In this document: positions 25,775 through 34,412 of the stretch, in pieces
Position numbering within the stretch: position 1 is the first letter of the stretch
Layout of the letters: every line of letters starts with the position of its first letter
From: Paenibacillus_AQ nitricinens
GTDB lineage: Bacteria > Bacillota > Bacilli > Paenibacillales > Paenibacillaceae
Length of the DNA stretch: 64,000 nucleotides
Assembly: GCF_052056485.1 (NCBI RefSeq)
Contig: NZ_CP183948.1
Span: 3,348,001 to 3,412,000 of the forward strand
Direction of reading: 5' to 3'
Position numbers and translations under genes: made by a program
Notes under the pieces: generated by a model
Told to the model about the DNA's origin: nothing
Seen by the model: only the letters and a program-made list of their open reading frames with translations
Databases searched by the model: none

Positions 25775-27712
25775 ATGAAAAGGATAAATCTACTAGCCCT
25801 TTTAGCAGTCATTTCAGTAATCATTGTTGGATGTATCAATACAGGGAATAAGGATAAAGCGAATCAAACAATGATCGATCTAAGCGCTGTTCATTCCATA
25901 ACAATTCAGAACGACAGCGGTGAATCGATGACCATAACGGACAATAATTTAATAGAACAATTCAATGAAACTATACATACTGCTGAGTATGACAGCGCTA
26001 AGCTTGATATTGCTACACCTGATTATGAAGCCATTGTTGAAATGAAGAATAAAGAAAACGCAAAATTCTCATTCTGGATCTCTGGCGAGAATAATGGTCT
26101 TATCACCAAATCTGGACAAAATGGGCATTACAAGTTGCCGGAAACAGAAAAAGCAGTATTGCTTCACTTATTTCAATCAAATGATCAACAAGCAGAAACC
26201 GATAATCTAAAGATCGATGAGGACATTAAGCGAATTACAATAGCGGACTCTCTAGCACATGGTTCTGTGAATGCTAACATAAAGGAAGAATACATAGATC
26301 ATGAAACCATAGAAATTTTCGTCCGAGCCATCCGTAACGCTGTACAAATACCAGGGAATTTAAATACCGCAACGCCTAACTACGATATTGTTCTAATTTC
26401 AGATAATAATAAATATGCCTTTCATTTATGGATTAACGAATCAAGCGAGCAAGGCATGTTAATGAATGTGAATGAGACGAGCACAGGCTACACGCTTACT
26501 AAGGAATCAACTGCCGAGTTAAAAAAAATTACGTTTATGGATTCAACATTTAAGGGGCTGGAGTTTAATGCAGTACGGAGCTCAAATGGAGATCTGGTGG
26601 CTAAACCAATGGGCATATCCGAAAATAACTATATATTAAACGGTGGAGCAGTAGTTGAGCTGCAGGGAATCACATACCACACCATTCATTTTTTCTATGG
26701 AGATCACAATGCAATCAATGCTTTGCTAGCCCATGATCCTGCTACGGATGAGGTTAAGGTGAAATGGAGCGATGAGCTGAACGATTCCAATAATCGTTGG
26801 AACAATGCCTTTATGAACAACTATAATATGCTAATCCCGTTGGACGGGGATCATCTATTATTTCTGGAATCGGATCTGACGAAAGAAGCTGGGGAATATC
26901 ATTTGTCCTCATACAATGTTGTTACAGGAAAAATCGAACGTCTTCGGGAAGACTTTTGGCCGCTTTCTGATGATTATGATTACATTTATAAATTTCAATG
27001 GAAAGCTGATGAGCAAAAATTGTTTATGCAGAGTTACCTCGGTAATGTATGGATCTTTGATCTGAAGAAAGGACAGGACGATGTCCATCTTCTGAAATAT
27101 CGCGTAATCCCTCATTCGACGACTGGGGCGCCATCCCTATTTCTTTCACCAACCTTTAAGAGATTTGTACATGATGATGAGAGCGGGCAATTAACCTTTT
27201 ACGATAATAAAGGAGCTTCGCTACATACTGTACCGTTACCACAAGAGCGATATGTACCTTCTGAGAAAATAAAGTGGAACCCGGCGGGCACGATTGCTTG
27301 GATGGATACAGCAGAGGTCAACCAAAACCGAATCCATGACATCGATATCGATTATTTGAAAATAGCTCCACAAATAATTAATTTTTATAATCAGGATGGG
27401 CTTCCCATCTGCACTATTATGACTGAAAGCGACCATGAAGATGCAGCGGTTGAAGTTGTAGGATGGATGGATGCTAATATAGCCGTGATGAAGTCCTATT
27501 CTGTAGAACTTTTGTACAAGGATACTATAGGGCTGAAGGTTAAGAATGTTTCTTATTATCTCTATGATGTAAAAAAGAAGCAGAGGGGGGCCAGCATTTC
27601 GTCCATCCCCTCCAGCGCAACCGTTACGCCAGATCATCAAATGAGCGATGCCGATAATGAAAGGAATATTACTGTGAGTTTTAAAGAAATTACCTATAAA
27701 AAAGGAAATTAA
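25775..27712 (+). CDS. Large lipoprotein with duplicated N-terminal domain and beta-propeller-like region
   Basis: AAGGGGGAG places the start at the ATG at 25775 rather than upstream in the open frame, giving 645 residues. The lipoprotein signal is MKRINLLALLAVISVIIVGC (lipobox IVGC). Two similar ~110-residue modules follow. Each has a TATPxY-type strand and a hydrophobic F-W-I core: LDIATPDYEAIVEMKN / FSFWISGENNGLI, and LNTATPNYDIVLISDN / FHLWINESSEQGML. The remaining 380 residues have repeated beta-strand patterns with aromatic ends (WRLxxD-like and LFMQSYLGNVWIFDL) suggestive of a propeller. No catalytic motif is visible. It is a single-gene unit with its own terminator, probably a surface sensing or scaffold protein. 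Confidence 0.8.
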   Translation: MKRINLLALLAVISVIIVGCINTGNKDKANQTMIDLSAVHSITIQNDSGESMTITDNNLIEQFNETIHTAEYDSAKLDIATPDYEAIVEMKNKENAKFSFWISGENNGLITKSGQNGHYKLPETEKAVLLHLFQSNDQQAETDNLKIDEDIKRITIADSLAHGSVNANIKEEYIDHETIEIFVRAIRNAVQIPGNLNTATPNYDIVLISDNNKYAFHLWINESSEQGMLMNVNETSTGYTLTKESTAELKKITFMDSTFKGLEFNAVRSSNGDLVAKPMGISENNYILNGGAVVELQGITYHTIHFFYGDHNAINALLAHDPATDEVKVKWSDELNDSNNRWNNAFMNNYNMLIPLDGDHLLFLESDLTKEAGEYHLSSYNVVTGKIERLREDFWPLSDDYDYIYKFQWKADEQKLFMQSYLGNVWIFDLKKGQDDVHLLKYRVIPHSTTGAPSLFLSPTFKRFVHDDESGQLTFYDNKGASLHTVPLPQERYVPSEKIKWNPAGTIAWMDTAEVNQNRIHDIDIDYLKIAPQIINFYNQDGLPICTIMTESDHEDAAVEVVGWMDANIAVMKSYSVELLYKDTIGLKVKNVSYYLYDVKKKQRGASISSIPSSATVTPDHQMSDADNERNITVSFKEITYKKGN

Positions 27713-27714
27713 TT

Positions 27715-27780
27715 GAGCCTCGGAAGCTCGCTGCAATGATCACATAAGATCATTGGGAAGCTTCCCGAGGCTTCTTTTTT
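27715..27780 (+). terminator. Intrinsic terminator after the large lipoprotein gene
   Basis: GCCTCGGAAGCT pairs with AGCTTCCCGAGGC with one bulged base; an inner AATGATC/GATCATT stem extends it. T-rich tail at 27772-27780. Confidence 0.85.
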
Positions 27781-27847
27781 ATAATTTCAAGACAATGCTT
27801 AAGAATACGTTATATTCATCGGGTTAATCTGTACCCGAATTTTATAA

Positions 27848-28381
27848 TTAGCCTGCTGTAGTTCGGGCGGAAGTCAGTAGGTCTAGCCGGAAACCCTGTA
27901 CCAGGGTTTCGCCGTTCATAAGATCGGTCTCATACGCCCGTTTGAAGCCTAAGCGATAGTAGAGCTTAATTGCTGAAGCCATCATTTCTGAGGTATGCAG
28001 ATTCAAAGTGGTGGCACCCAACTCGCGAGATCTCCTTGCAGCTTCATCAATTAGATGGGTTGCAACACCGAGACCGCGAACGGATGGGGATACGGCAAGT
28101 AAGCGCAGGATAGGGGAGTGAATGCCTAGCTCAGGTTTACCGTATGCCGTTTCCGAGGAGCTGAACAAGAGTGCGCTACCAATGATTTTCTTGTCGATTT
28201 CAGCGATGATCCGCACGATCGGGGCATCGCCATGGACAGATTCAAGAAGTGATTTCTGGTAAGCTAGCCACAACGGCTCGGGCATGATCTCGGAATATTG
28301 GTGGTAAGCGTCCAGTATCACTTCAGCGATGGCATCGCGGTCCTTATTCTCAGCTTCACGGATAATAATCTTTTGTGACAT
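27848..28381 (-). CDS. GNAT-family N-acetyltransferase
   Basis: The 177-residue protein has the GNAT order: IIREAENKDRDAIAEVILDAY at the start, then LRLLAVSPSVRGLGVATHLIDEA, the acetyl-CoA-binding region with the R-G-x-G-x-A core, LGATTLNLHTSEMM, and KLYYRLGFKRAYE. The acceptor is unknown. GGGGATCC precedes the ATG at moderate spacing. It converges with the lipoprotein gene and is divergent from the LysR gene; nothing ties it to the cysteine operon beyond position. Confidence 0.88.
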   Translation of the reverse strand: MSQKIIIREAENKDRDAIAEVILDAYHQYSEIMPEPLWLAYQKSLLESVHGDAPIVRIIAEIDKKIIGSALLFSSSETAYGKPELGIHSPILRLLAVSPSVRGLGVATHLIDEAARRSRELGATTLNLHTSEMMASAIKLYYRLGFKRAYETDLMNGETLVQGFRLDLLTSARTTAG

Positions 28382-28558
28382 ATTCTCGGGATCCCCTTTC
28401 AGTCCAATGTATTAGTTCATAAGAATGAAGTCATTATAAACGATAATTCCGAGTTATATAAGGGGTATTTTATAATTTTGATATATGAATAGAAAAGCTC
28501 TATATGAAATAAACATAACGTTTGATTCGAAATCCGATTGATTTACACGGAATTTAAG

Positions 28559-28608
28559 TTGACAAAAAATGGGGACGTGAATAAGATATAAACAAAATCT
28601 ATAGGAAA
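28559..28608 (+). promoter_or_regulatory. LysR-gene promoter with CTATAGGAA element
   Basis: TTGACA (28559-28564), 17-base spacer and TAAGAT (28582-28587) form a sigma-A promoter. TCTATAGGAA (28599-28608) lies 11 bases after the -10, over the expected transcript start. The same ten bases recur after the -10 of the acetyltransferase promoter (29642-29651). I take this as a repressor-type site; the sulfur regulator CymR is a candidate from known control of the B. subtilis locus. Confidence 0.6.
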
Positions 28609-28675
28609 GCATCGTCATATTTCATTGTTTTTACATCGGAATAGTAAAGTTAATATTTGTTTAGGGGGATTAGGG

Positions 28676-29569
28676 ATGAACATTGAAAATATTGAGGCTT
28701 TTGTCTACATCAACCATTATGGAAGCTTCAATAAAGCGGCCGAAGTCCTATATATCTCTCAGCCGACAGTTACGGCACGGATTCAATCGCTCGAAAGGGA
28801 ATTGGATTGCAGAGTGTTTGATCGGTTAGGTAAGCAGATTAGCCTAACGGATAAAGGAAAGCAATTTCTTCCCTATGCCCAGCAGATTCTTCAGATCTAT
28901 CAGAACGGTAAATATCAGGTGCAGGCCAAGGGGCATATTCCAAATGAACTGAGGATCGGCAGTACTGTTTCGGTTTCCAATTATTTAATGCCGCATCTGA
29001 TGCTTCATTTGAAGCGCAGGTATCCGCATATCACAATTAAGCTGACGACAGCTTCTACAGAAGTATTGATTGATAAGCTGAAATCGAAAGAGCTAGATCT
29101 GGCTTTTATCCGTAAGGTCGTAAATCCGGCCATTCAAGCTTTTCCTTTCTGCGAAGATCCCATCTCTCTGTATGTACAGGAGGGACATCGCTTAGCTAAG
29201 GTACAACGCGCTTCGCTGGAGGATATCCGTCAGGAGACGTTGGTCTTTTTTGAATGCGGGTCTTTGGATTGGATGCGGCTGCATCGTGTATTTGAGAGCA
29301 TGGAACAGCCGCCGAAGATTGAATATCAGGTGGATAACCTGGAGACAGCCAAGAAGCTGGTGTTGAAAAAAGCAGGCATCTGTTTCCTTCCGGCACTTAG
29401 TGTGCAAGAGGAAGTAGCGGCAGGGACGTTAGTACGGGTGGATATTGCGGAGACGGAAGGCATCTCCTTACGAACCAGCCTGATTTCATTAAATGGGGAG
29501 AACGCTGAATTCATAGAAACTCTTCTTGAACTCGGTATTGGTAAAACGGGAGATCGACTAATTGTATAG
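28676..29569 (+). CDS. LysR-family regulator, YtlI-like activator of the cysteine salvage operon
   Basis: The open frame begins at 28625, but GGGGGAT and AGGG upstream and homologue starts support the ATG at 28676. The HTH is at the N-terminus (IEAFVYINHYGSFNKAAEVLYISQPTVTARIQSLE), followed by a substrate-sensing PBP-like domain of about 200 residues (RIGSTVSVSNYLMPHLM, LDLAFIRKVVNP). It precedes the acetyltransferase and tcy-type importer genes in the same orientation. In B. subtilis the LysR protein YtlI activates the equivalent ytmI operon under sulfur limitation. Gene order, not sequence identity, is my reason for the YtlI-like label. Confidence 0.88.
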   Translation: MNIENIEAFVYINHYGSFNKAAEVLYISQPTVTARIQSLERELDCRVFDRLGKQISLTDKGKQFLPYAQQILQIYQNGKYQVQAKGHIPNELRIGSTVSVSNYLMPHLMLHLKRRYPHITIKLTTASTEVLIDKLKSKELDLAFIRKVVNPAIQAFPFCEDPISLYVQEGHRLAKVQRASLEDIRQETLVFFECGSLDWMRLHRVFESMEQPPKIEYQVDNLETAKKLVLKKAGICFLPALSVQEEVAAGTLVRVDIAETEGISLRTSLISLNGENAEFIETLLELGIGKTGDRLIV

Positions 29570-29625
29570 ATGTATTAAAAAACTCTATTAGCGCATGGTC
29601 ACATGCAGTGATAAAGTTAATTGCA

Positions 29626-29651
29626 TATAATGTTGACTATTTCTATAGGAA
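29626..29651 (+). promoter_or_regulatory. Acetyltransferase-operon promoter region with CTATAGGAA element
   Basis: TATAAT (29626-29631) lacks a good -35 at 17 bases (ATGCAG), as expected for an activator-dependent LysR-type promoter. TTTCTATAGGAATTAT (29641-29656) lies 10 bases after the -10 and is nearly palindromic. It shares TCTATAGGAA with the LysR-gene promoter at 28599. Confidence 0.6.
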
Positions 29652-29687
29652 TTATAAATTTAATTTCGGAAGGATGGAGGGCTTGCG

Positions 29688-30203
29688 ATGAGTGAGACAT
29701 ACAGATTGGCAGAACTGAAAGATGCGGAGAATTTACTAGAGGTTACATATCGTGCGTATGAGCTGATTCGCGAGCTCGGGCTGCATTGGCCGGCGGCTAC
29801 AGCTGACTTGGCACTTATTGAAGACAATATTGCTACGAATGAGTGTTATGTGCTGGAAGTTGATGGAATGATAGTTGCGACGATAACACTTTCAAAAGAA
29901 GAAGAGATGAAGAAGATTAGCCCACTGCCTTTTATTAAATGGTTTGCTGCTCATCCGGATTACAGTAACAGAGGTTATGGTGGAAAGCTTCTGAATTGGG
30001 TGGAAGAGCACATTATTGCTGGACAATTGGGTTCGGCTGCGGTCACGCTGGCAACGGCGAAGAAGCACCCATGGTTAGTTCAAATGTATGAACGCCGGGG
30101 GTATGAACGGTTTCTGGAACTGGATCAGCAGAATGGTGACGGCATTATGTATCTGATGAAAAAAACACTCATAAATAAACCACAATTCATTCAAAGGGGA
30201 TAG
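29688..30203 (+). CDS. GNAT acetyltransferase, probable S-alkylcysteine N-acetyltransferase
   Basis: The 171-residue GNAT protein shows YRLAELKDAENLLEVTYRAYELI, IKWFAAHPDYSNRGYGGKLLNWVE with the acetyl-CoA RGYGG motif, and MYERRGYERFLELD. It begins the operon that continues into the tcy-type importer five bases later. In the corresponding B. subtilis locus the first gene product (YtmI/SnaB) N-acetylates S-substituted cysteines before oxidative dealkylation; that role is assigned here from gene order and enzyme class. GGAAGGATGGAGGG precedes the ATG. Confidence 0.82.
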   Translation: MSETYRLAELKDAENLLEVTYRAYELIRELGLHWPAATADLALIEDNIATNECYVLEVDGMIVATITLSKEEEMKKISPLPFIKWFAAHPDYSNRGYGGKLLNWVEEHIIAGQLGSAAVTLATAKKHPWLVQMYERRGYERFLELDQQNGDGIMYLMKKTLINKPQFIQRG

Positions 30204-30207
30204 AACA

Positions 30208-31059
30208 ATGAAAAAGTCCATTTCATTAGTAATTGCATCGTTATTGACACTGGCGATAGCAGGTTGCGGAAATAACAGCACGAACAGTAGCCAGAATGGA
30301 AATGAAGCCGAAGCTTCGGCAATGGCAAATGGTTCGACAAAGGTAACTAAGATCATCGTAGGCACGGGTACTGCTTTTCCGAAGGTCTGCTTCATAGATG
30401 AGAACGGCAAGCTTACCGGCTTTGATGTGGAACTGCTCAAAGAAATCGATAAGCAGCTGCCTGAATATGAATTTGAGTTTCAAACCATGGATTTCAGCAA
30501 TTTACTGCTGAGTCTGGAAACTAAAAAAATCGACCTGGTTGCCCATGTCATGGAGAAAAATCCGGAGCGGGAGTTGAAATATTCTTTTAACAAAGAAGCC
30601 TATGCCCACTGGAGAAACCGCATCGTAGTGGCAAAGGATAATGATTCGATCCAATCACTGGATGATCTCAAAGGAAAAAAGGTGTTAGTCGGTGCGACAA
30701 GCGCACAAGCGCAAATTCTGGAGAACTACAATAAAGAGCATGACAATGCGATTAATATCGTGTATCAGAACGGTGCAGCGAATGATACCGTCGCACAGAT
30801 TAGTACTGGGCGTGTGGACGCTACGCTAGCTGCAGATTTTGTACTCCCGATCATTGATCCGCAGAGTCAGCTAAAAGCAACGGGCGACGAGCTGTCCTCT
30901 GCGGACATTCTCTATGTTTTCCGTAAGGATGATGCCGATTCACAAAAGCTGTCAGATGCGATTGACAGTGCGATTAAAGAGCTGAAGACGGATGGAACAC
31001 TGGGTAAGCTGAGCACGGAATGGCTGGGTGCGGATGTTACAGCGGATTCGGTTAAATGA
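30208..31059 (+). CDS. Amino acid (cystine-type) ABC transporter substrate-binding lipoprotein
   Basis: The 283-residue protein has a lipoprotein signal (SLVIASLLTLAIAGC) and a polar linker, then the SBP-bac-3 fold: KIIVGTGTAFPKVCFIDENGKLTGFDVELLKEI, MDFSNLLLSLETKKIDLVAHVM, DDLKGKKVLVGATSAQA and DSAIKELKTDGTLGKLS. This is the TcyJ/TcyK class for cystine and related sulfur amino acids. B. subtilis has two such proteins in tandem; only one is here. It is encoded five bases after the acetyltransferase and 33 before the first permease, so stoichiometry is set in one operon. The exact ligand is inferred. Confidence 0.92.
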   Translation: MKKSISLVIASLLTLAIAGCGNNSTNSSQNGNEAEASAMANGSTKVTKIIVGTGTAFPKVCFIDENGKLTGFDVELLKEIDKQLPEYEFEFQTMDFSNLLLSLETKKIDLVAHVMEKNPERELKYSFNKEAYAHWRNRIVVAKDNDSIQSLDDLKGKKVLVGATSAQAQILENYNKEHDNAINIVYQNGAANDTVAQISTGRVDATLAADFVLPIIDPQSQLKATGDELSSADILYVFRKDDADSQKLSDAIDSAIKELKTDGTLGKLSTEWLGADVTADSVK

Positions 31060-31092
31060 TTGAGCCGGTGAGCACGGGAAGGGAGGGAATAT

Positions 31093-31878
31093 ATGGGCGC
31101 ACAGTTTGATATCAGTTTTGTATTTTCGTTTTTGCCTAAGCTGCTAGGGACTTTAAGCACCACGCTTCTGATTGTCGCCTGTTCTCTACTGACAGGAATT
31201 ATTGTCGGCTTTCTCGTAGCTCTGCCAAGACTTTATAAAGTGCCTGTGTTAAAGACCCTCTCCGAAATCTATATTTCTTTTTTTCGGGGAACTCCGATTC
31301 TTATCCAGCTCTTCTTGTTTTATTATGGTCTGCCTGAAATCATGAAGCTGGTCCATGTGGATATGACCCGAACTCCAGTACTTGTCTTTGTGATTCTAAC
31401 CTACGGTCTGCATACGGGAGCCTACATGTCCGAAATGATTAGGGCTTCTGTGATGGCGGTGGATAAGGGGCAAGTGGAGGCTGCATATGCTGCGGGGATG
31501 ACGGGATTTCAAGCTTTTACACGAATCGTGCTGCCCCAAGCGCTAGGTATAGCAGTTCCTGTATTCTCCAATCTAGTAATTGCACTACTGAAAGATACGT
31601 CATTAGCTTTTACTCTCGGCGTGATGGAAATGACAGGTAAAGCTCAGACGCTTGGCAGCTTAACACAGCATTTTATTGAAACCTATATCGCGCTTGCGCT
31701 TATCTATCTGGTCATCAGCTTTACGATTGAGAAGCTGCTGCTTGTAGCAGAACACCATCTGCTACGGCATGAAAAGCGAAATACGCCTGACAAAAAATTG
31801 TTTAAAATTAACAAAAGCTGGTCCTACCGACGCATTATTGCAGAATTGGGACCGGGCAAAGGAGGCACCGGATTATGA
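31093..31878 (+). CDS. tcyL: Amino acid ABC transporter permease (TcyL-like)
   Basis: This is a 261-residue membrane subunit with about five helices: LGTLSTTLLIVACSLLTGIIVGFL, VLVFVILTYGLHTGAY, VFSNLVIALLKDTSLAFTLG, YIALALIYLVISFTIEKLL. It has the family's ATPase-docking EAA loop (EAAYAAGMTGFQAFTRIVLPQAL). The start region AQFDISFVFSFLPKLL is typical of HisM-type polar amino acid permeases. It overlaps the second permease by four bases (ATGA). The tail after about residue 225 is unusually long and basic. Pairs with the 31875 permease as a heterodimer. Confidence 0.92.
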   Translation: MGAQFDISFVFSFLPKLLGTLSTTLLIVACSLLTGIIVGFLVALPRLYKVPVLKTLSEIYISFFRGTPILIQLFLFYYGLPEIMKLVHVDMTRTPVLVFVILTYGLHTGAYMSEMIRASVMAVDKGQVEAAYAAGMTGFQAFTRIVLPQALGIAVPVFSNLVIALLKDTSLAFTLGVMEMTGKAQTLGSLTQHFIETYIALALIYLVISFTIEKLLLVAEHHLLRHEKRNTPDKKLFKINKSWSYRRIIAELGPGKGGTGL

Positions 31879-32585
31879 AATTGGACCCATCGTTTATATG
31901 GACTGCGCTGGTACAAATTCTGAGTGCAATTCCTACGACCTTATATATTACGGTTGTCTCTGTATGGATTGGTTTTGTGATTGGAGTGGCTGTAGCCTTG
32001 ATCCGGCTTTACAGAGTTCCACTGCTGCATCCGCTGGCCGTCGGTTATGTTACATTCATCCGCGGGACACCGATGCTGACGCATCTGCTGCTTATATATT
32101 TTGGGCTTCCTGTGCTGATTGATGGTCTGGCGGCTCATTTCGGCTGGAGCTTTAGGTCGGTTTCGATTCCGATGATCGGTTTTGCTTATATTTCGTTCTC
32201 GATTACTGCTGGAGCTTATATGTCCGAGGTCGTCCGTTCCGGTCTGCTCGCTGTGGATCGTGGTCAGCTAGAAGCGGCCCACTCTATCGGTATGACAACG
32301 CCCCAAGCACTAAAGCGGATTGTTTTTCCTCAAGCGCTGGCGGCAAGTCTGCCTAATCTTTCGAATTCAGTTATCGGTATGCTGCACGGATCTACCCTTG
32401 CTTTTACGGTTTCGGTGGTGGATATCAATGCTAAGGCACAGATAGTGGCTTCAACGAACTGGAAGTTTTTTGAGGCATATCTGGCGGCAGCGCTGATCTT
32501 CTGGGCACTAACGTTTCTGATCGAACGCGTGACGTCGGTCATTGAGAAAAGGATTAATCTTTACAATCGAGGTGGAGTAGCATGA
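31875..32585 (+). CDS. tcyM: Amino acid ABC transporter permease (TcyM-like)
   Basis: The 236-residue permease has helices at about 10-40 and 80-110, the EAA loop (EAAHSIGMTTPQALKRIVFPQAL), and the STLAFTVSVVDINAKA segment usual in polar amino acid permeases. It is about 25 residues shorter than its partner, mainly at the C-terminus. It starts inside the stop of the first permease gene (ATGA) and itself ends in an ATGA overlap with the ATPase gene, giving a tightly coupled three-gene block. Confidence 0.92.
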   Translation: MKLDPSFIWTALVQILSAIPTTLYITVVSVWIGFVIGVAVALIRLYRVPLLHPLAVGYVTFIRGTPMLTHLLLIYFGLPVLIDGLAAHFGWSFRSVSIPMIGFAYISFSITAGAYMSEVVRSGLLAVDRGQLEAAHSIGMTTPQALKRIVFPQALAASLPNLSNSVIGMLHGSTLAFTVSVVDINAKAQIVASTNWKFFEAYLAAALIFWALTFLIERVTSVIEKRINLYNRGGVA

Positions 32586-33334
32586 TTAAACTTGCGCAAA
32601 TTTCGAAGTCGTTCGGTCGGAATCAGGTGTTAAACAATATAGATTTAACAGTGACGAAGGGGGAGGTTGTCGTCATTCTCGGTCCCAGTGGCTCAGGCAA
32701 AACGACTCTCTTACGCTGCGTGAATTATCTGGAGAGACCAAGCAGCGGAGAGATCGCCATTGGCGATTTCAAAGTGAACTGCAAACACGCCCGAAAAAAG
32801 GAGATTCATCAGCTTAGGCAAAAAACGGCAATGGTATTTCAGCAGTACAATTTGTTCCGTCATAAAACTGCGCTGGAGAACGTGATGGAAGGGCTGTTAA
32901 TTGTCAAAAAGCTTCCGAAGGACGAAGCGAGAAAGCGGAGTATAGCACTGCTTGAAAAGGTAGGTCTTGCCAGCAAGCTGGACGCTTACCCGAGTCAGCT
33001 GTCCGGGGGTCAGCAGCAGCGTGTAGGGATTGCCCGAGCCTTGGCGCTTGAGCCAGAGGTTATCTTGTTCGACGAACCCACATCGGCGCTGGACCCTGAG
33101 CTAGTGGGTGAGGTGCTGGCTGTTATCCGGAAAATTGCCAAGGAAGGCATCACAATGATTGTAGTCACCCATGAAATGGGGTTTGCTCGTGATGTGGCGA
33201 ATCATGTAGTTTTTATGGACGGAGGCGTCATTGTTGAAGAAGGAACGCCGACAGAGCTGTTTAATCATCCGCGCGAAGAAAGAACGAAGCAGTTCCTGAA
33301 GCGAATCACACCTGAATTTAACTATTCCATATAG
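32582..33334 (+). CDS. tcyN: Amino acid ABC transporter ATP-binding protein (TcyN-like)
   Basis: The 250-residue ATPase has Walker A GPSGSGKTT (about 34-42), Q-loop VFQQYNLF, signature LSGGQQQR, Walker B VILFDEPTSALDPE, and H-loop VVTHEMGFA. All catalytic residues are present. The sequence is typical of the polar amino acid family (GlnQ/HisP/TcyN). It completes an importer with the binding protein and two permeases upstream. The flavin monooxygenase gene follows after 10 bases. Confidence 0.95.
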   Translation: MIKLAQISKSFGRNQVLNNIDLTVTKGEVVVILGPSGSGKTTLLRCVNYLERPSSGEIAIGDFKVNCKHARKKEIHQLRQKTAMVFQQYNLFRHKTALENVMEGLLIVKKLPKDEARKRSIALLEKVGLASKLDAYPSQLSGGQQQRVGIARALALEPEVILFDEPTSALDPELVGEVLAVIRKIAKEGITMIVVTHEMGFARDVANHVVFMDGGVIVEEGTPTELFNHPREERTKQFLKRITPEFNYSI

Positions 33335-33344
33335 GAGGAAAAAA

Positions 33345-34361
33345 ATGGCTATTACAATCAGCGTACTCGATCAAAGTCCGATCTATCCGGGAGAAACGCC
33401 AGAGGAAGCATTCCAGCATACGATCAAGCTGGCTCAACTGTCCGAGGCGCTTGGATTCCGTCGATTCTGGGTTTCGGAGCATCATGACTCCGAGCAGGTG
33501 GCCGGTTCTTCTCCAGAAGTACTCATCGCACATCTGTTGGCCAAAACAGAGCGCATCCGCATTGGCTCCGGTGGCATCATGCTCCAGCATTACAGCCCGT
33601 ACAAGGTGGCGGAGAACTTTAATGTGTTGGCTACACTTGCTCCTGGCCGAGTGGATCTCGGAGTGGGACGCGCTCCCGGCGGTCTCCCGCGCAGCACACA
33701 AGCGCTTCAGCAGGAAAGAACCGAATCCCCTAGCCTAACGGACAAAATCATCGAGCTGGAGAAATATGTGCATAACCGGCTCGAAGAAAACCACCCGCTG
33801 GCTGGGTTGAAGGCAGGTCCCCTTCCTGGTATTCCGCCTGAGCTGTATGTGCTTGGCGCGAGTGTAGGCAGTGCAGAGATTGCTGCTGAACTTGGATTAC
33901 CTTATGTGTTCTCCCTATTTATTAATAGCGATAAGACAGTAGCGCTAGATGCTATTCGTGCTTACCGCAGCGGTTTTGTTTCTTCACAGGGCAGACAACC
34001 GCAAGCAATTATCGCTTTAGCACTAGTGGTGGCTGAGACCGAAGAGGAAGCGAAAGAACTGGCGGGCGCACATAAGTTGATTCGGATTCAGCTGGCAAGC
34101 GGGAAGAAGCTAACCGTTGGAACCCGGGAACAGGCGGAGGAGTTTGCCCGCCAGAGCAATGAAGCCTACACGATTGAAGAGCTGGAACCAGAGATTACCA
34201 AAGGAACAAAGAACTCTGTACGTGAACAGCTGTTGGCACTTTCAGAGGCATCCGGTATTGAGGAGTTCATCATAACTACGAATGTGCAGCCTTTTGACAA
34301 AAGGTATCGCTCCTTTGAGCTACTGAGCGAAGCAATCGCTGAAGTGCCGGCAGAGGCATGA
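33345..34361 (+). CDS. Luciferase-like flavin-dependent monooxygenase (MsnO8/YtmO-like)
   Basis: The 338-residue protein is a bacterial-luciferase-family enzyme. Evidence includes the start ISVLDQSPIYPGETPEEAF, RRFWVSEHHDSEQVAGSSPEVLIAHL, the FMN-site RIRIGSGGIMLQHYSPYKVAENFNVL, APGRVDLGVGRAPGG, and YVLGASVGSAEIAAELGLPY. It needs reduced FMN from a reductase encoded elsewhere in the genome. Its place after tcyN matches ytmO in the B. subtilis locus. Its own substrate in salvage has not been settled to my knowledge. AGGAGG lies seven bases before the ATG. Confidence 0.9.
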   Translation: MAITISVLDQSPIYPGETPEEAFQHTIKLAQLSEALGFRRFWVSEHHDSEQVAGSSPEVLIAHLLAKTERIRIGSGGIMLQHYSPYKVAENFNVLATLAPGRVDLGVGRAPGGLPRSTQALQQERTESPSLTDKIIELEKYVHNRLEENHPLAGLKAGPLPGIPPELYVLGASVGSAEIAAELGLPYVFSLFINSDKTVALDAIRAYRSGFVSSQGRQPQAIIALALVVAETEEEAKELAGAHKLIRIQLASGKKLTVGTREQAEEFARQSNEAYTIEELEPEITKGTKNSVREQLLALSEASGIEEFIITTNVQPFDKRYRSFELLSEAIAEVPAEA

Positions 34362-34412
34362 GCCGGCGGATCAGGATCACACAGGAAATCGTTTAATGGA
34401 GGGTGACTGTAT

